Source of the DNA: an uncultured Bacteroides sp.
GTDB lineage: Bacteria > Bacteroidota > Bacteroidia > Bacteroidales > Bacteroidaceae
Assembly (NCBI GenBank): GCA_947646015.1
Contig: CANSEY010000028.1
Coordinates: 1 to 56,368 of the forward strand
Reading direction: 5' to 3'
DNA: 56,368 nt
Below are positions 54,341-56,368 of the stretch, piece by piece. The notes under the pieces are model-generated. The model ran no database searches, had not been told where the DNA came from, and was given only the letters and a program-made list of their open reading frames with translations. The translations under genes were made by a program, and so were the position numbers. Each line of letters starts with the position of its first letter. Within the stretch, counting starts at the first letter, position 1.

Positions 54341-55603
54341 TTAGTAGTTCAATACATTTTGTCCGACAACTGTATTCAGGTTTTCCATAGCGAGAAATAC
54401 GTTTTTCTTTATCTCGTATAGTTGGATACAGGTTTCTTTATAGCTGTCATAATAGTCGATAAATTCCAGCAGGCTGATATTCTTTCTGGTGAAATTCTCA
54501 TTGACTCCTGTGATCAATTTCTCGAAGTTACGTTCCAGGTCCATATTAGTGGATTGATAGAGTTGAGTCGCTTTCTCCAGAGACGTATAAGCGGTGAAGA
54601 GTTCCATATCGGCACGATTAGCGGCATATTCCTGCTGCACTCCCGCCTGCTGGATACTGAAGCGGGCTGCTTTGATATTTCCCTGATTACGGTTGAAGAT
54701 AGGTACGGACAGGCTTACTCCTATCGCGAAATAGTCATTGATAAAGTTTCCTACACGGTCATAATTCCCTTTCACAGAGAACTCGGGAAAGGCCATTGAC
54801 TTCTGTAGTTTCAGATTTGCACGGGAGGCATTCACTGTGCTTCGGGCGATCTTTTGGTCGGGCCGTTCATTGATGATTGCTTTCAGGTCTGCAAATGATA
54901 ATTGCGACAGGTCCAGTTGTTGCAGTACTTCTTCGTCTAATGAGAGTTGAACTTGTGTATCTTCCGGAAGGTTCAGTAATAAATTCAGTTCTCCCCTGGT
55001 AGTCAGTAAATCATTCTCCCGTTCGTTCTTCTCTTTCCTCAAGGAGAAGAGCATGGATTCCAGACGGGAAATTTCCATTAAAGAGATGTTTCCCTTTTCC
55101 TGCTGAATTTTCATTCCGCCCAAAAGTACTTGCAGGGAATTTACTTCCTTTTCATAGATGGCAATGGACTTAGAAAGAAAGTAGACTTCTACAAACTTTT
55201 CATTCAATTCCTGACGGAGCGTCCGCATTACTTCTTCAAACTGGTATTCAGCTATTTCCTTATTGATTTTTTCCAGCCGGACTTGCTTGTTCCGCTGACC
55301 GGCAAGATGGATCACCTGTTCTATTTCAACAACAGCTTCCCCTTCTTTTCCAAAATCAAAATACTTCCCGTTCAATCGGTTGTAGACATTCTGTTCCAGC
55401 GAAATGACCGGATTTTCAAACAATTTGGCTTGTAATACCTGCGCCTGTGCCATGTCGATATTGTACTGCTCGGCTATCAACGATAAATTGCGCTCTAAAA
55501 AACGCTGCTCTGCTTCTTTCAGTGTCAATGTGCCTGCAACCTGTTGCGCACACATCTTTCCTGCCAATAGAAGAAATAGTAAAAATAAAAATGCTCTGTT
55601 CAT
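54341..55603 (-). CDS. TolC-family outer-membrane efflux channel (CusC/CzcC type)
   Basis: The 420-aa protein has a signal peptide (cut near KMCAQ, residue 20) and two long alternating helical hairpins with repeated TolC features (EAEQRFLERNLSLIAEQYNIDMAQAQVLQAKLFENPVI, and DYFAIGVSLSVPIFNRNQGNIKAARFS). It forms a trimeric outer-membrane duct. No second Cys after the signal suggests a lipid anchor. It is the first gene of the operon, 55 bp before the adaptor's open frame, and is divergent from a thioredoxin gene. Confidence 0.92.
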   Translation of the reverse strand: MNRAFLFLLFLLLAGKMCAQQVAGTLTLKEAEQRFLERNLSLIAEQYNIDMAQAQVLQAKLFENPVISLEQNVYNRLNGKYFDFGKEGEAVVEIEQVIHLAGQRNKQVRLEKINKEIAEYQFEEVMRTLRQELNEKFVEVYFLSKSIAIYEKEVNSLQVLLGGMKIQQEKGNISLMEISRLESMLFSLRKEKNERENDLLTTRGELNLLLNLPEDTQVQLSLDEEVLQQLDLSQLSFADLKAIINERPDQKIARSTVNASRANLKLQKSMAFPEFSVKGNYDRVGNFINDYFAIGVSLSVPIFNRNQGNIKAARFSIQQAGVQQEYAANRADMELFTAYTSLEKATQLYQSTNMDLERNFEKLITGVNENFTRKNISLLEFIDYYDSYKETCIQLYEIKKNVFLAMENLNTVVGQNVLNY

Positions 55604-55637
55604 CGCAATCTTTTTGTTACCTTAATTTGTTTTCCGA

Positions 55638-55645
55638 CAAAAGTA
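55638..55645 (-). promoter_or_regulatory. Putative -7 box for the RND operon
   Basis: Minus-strand TACTTTTG fits TAnnTTTG, 34 bp upstream of the TolC gene start. Metal-responsive OmpR-type sites could lie upstream, but I see no clear direct repeat. Confidence 0.45.
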
Positions 55646-55788
55646 CAACTCTGCAACGGTAGAGGCTGGATAAAAGCGATTATAAGGCTCTCATTTCAGA
55701 TTAGAATTTGATTAGAAAATATCTAGGGAAAGGAAAAATTGTAAACACAACAGGAAGAATGGCTATCCCTCTTTCTCTACCATACCCC

Positions 55789-55796
55789 TATCTTTG
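55789..55796 (+). promoter_or_regulatory. -7 box for the thioredoxin-fold gene
   Basis: TATCTTTG matches TAnnTTTG exactly and lies 40 bp before the ATG at 55837. It also shows that the upstream in-frame codons from 55708 are not translated from this promoter. Confidence 0.5.
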
Positions 55797-55836
55797 CAAA
55801 GTAGAAATAAATAATGAATCATTAAAAACAGGAAAT

Positions 55837-56196
55837 ATGAAAATTATAGATTTAACCAAAGAAAGCTTTGTTGAGAAAGTTGCTGATTATCAATCTTATC
55901 CGGATAATTGGGAATATAAAGGGGATAAACCTTGTTTAGTCGATTTTCATGCTCCATGGTGTGGTTATTGCAAGGCATTATCACCCATATTGGACCAATT
56001 AGCAGAAGAATATAAAGGGAGACTGGACATTTATAAAGTAGACGTCGATCAGGAAGAGGAACTGGAAAGTGCATTCAAGATTCGGACAATTCCCAACCTT
56101 TTGCTTTGCCCGGTGAATGGCAAACCGATAATGAAACTCGGTACAATGAATAAGGTTCAATTGAAAGAGTTTATAGAAACGACTCTATTTTCATGA
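55837..56196 (+). CDS. Thioredoxin-fold protein with CGYC active site
   Basis: The 119-aa cytoplasmic protein has the thioredoxin fold with PCLVDFHAPWCGYCKALSPIL (active site Cys-Gly-Tyr-Cys about residues 40-43), the buried acid in VDVDQEEEL and the cis-Pro loop RTIPNLLL. Classical thioredoxin has CGPC; Tyr in place of Pro usually makes the protein a poorer reductant, closer to disulfide-exchange proteins. No signal peptide is seen from the chosen start. The open frame extends 43 codons upstream, but these lie before or across the promoter. It may serve redox defence near the metal efflux genes, which is inference. Confidence 0.9.
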   Translation: MKIIDLTKESFVEKVADYQSYPDNWEYKGDKPCLVDFHAPWCGYCKALSPILDQLAEEYKGRLDIYKVDVDQEEELESAFKIRTIPNLLLCPVNGKPIMKLGTMNKVQLKEFIETTLFS

Positions 56197-56240
56197 TAAA
56201 ATAGAATATAGAGTACTCACATTACTACTTTTCTTACTGA

Positions 56241-56288
56241 AAAAGTCCGAATCCCAATTGCTTTTTGCAATTTAAAGGTTCGGACTTT
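56241..56288 (+). terminator. Terminator after the thioredoxin-fold gene
   Basis: AAAGTCCGAA (56242-56251) pairs with TTCGGACTTT (56279-56288), with an inner ATTGC/GCAAT helix and T-rich sequence following. A-rich sequence before it would let it work on both strands. Nothing else is recognised in the last 80 bp. Confidence 0.7.
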
Positions 56289-56368
56289 CTATTTTCAGAT
56301 TTAACAGATAGCACTTATCATTTATGCAGCAACCTATCTGTCCCCGGAACAACTTTTCCCATCGACCA

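Overview
The window looks like chromosomal DNA of a gut Bacteroides close to B. thetaiotaomicron. The reasons are the many Bacteroides-type -7 boxes (TAnnTTTG) upstream of genes, the general absence of Shine-Dalgarno sequences, Bacteroidetes-restricted families (LruC/DUF4842, DUF4301, BT4734/VirE_N-DUF3987, DUF4248, smalltalk), an F-type ATPase operon that begins with atpD-atpC, a GH97 glycosidase and class I Hcp. The species is an inference from family content and gene order. No rRNA, tRNA, insertion sequence or CRISPR array was seen.

Layout. 234-2138 is an LruC-domain lipoprotein. 2304-9619 is a nine-gene F1Fo-ATP synthase operon on the minus strand (atpD, atpC, a four-helix membrane protein, atpB, atpE, atpF, atpH, atpA, atpG). 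After a 0.6 kb AT-rich gap, 10242-15170 holds an accessory cassette: an unknown 136-aa protein, a VirE_N/DUF3987 protein, a divergent DUF4248 gene, an HU-like protein with an acidic Gly-rich tail, an N-acetylmuramoyl-L-alanine amidase, a 33-aa smalltalk peptide and a terminator. 15224-19357 holds an outer-membrane lipoprotein, purT, a PagL-like lipid A deacylase homologue and a CAT-family acetyltransferase. 19698-28008 holds DUF4301, a RelA-type (p)ppGpp synthetase with a decayed hydrolase site, MFS and panB, a HAD hydrolase and a MATE exporter.

28146-40618 appears to be a regulatory unit. Two MacB/FtsX-type permeases and one ATPase form a minus-strand operon with a very good sigma-54 (-24/-12) promoter and two 15-bp palindromic sites 21 bp apart upstream. 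A phosphoesterase lipoprotein and a barrel-like protein follow. Then comes an NtrC-type response regulator with its histidine kinase and a Crp/Fnr (HcpR-like) regulator in one operon, followed by hcp with a palindromic operator at its promoter. The remainder holds a uracil permease, a K+/H+ antiporter, an acyl-CoA synthetase, a GH97 lipoprotein, and an OmpR-type two-component system convergent with a CusCBA/CzcCBA heavy-metal efflux operon. A thioredoxin-fold protein closes the window.

The most distinctive signals outside genes are: the sigma-54 promoter with its enhancer-like pair; three AAGTACG iterons at exact 10-bp period between DUF4248 and HU; a perfect Shine-Dalgarno in front of the smalltalk peptide; two copies of a ~190-bp palindromic MITE-like element; two copies of a GTGTCAA hairpin element, one of them between atpA and atpG; and TAGCTAAT repeat clusters at two loci.
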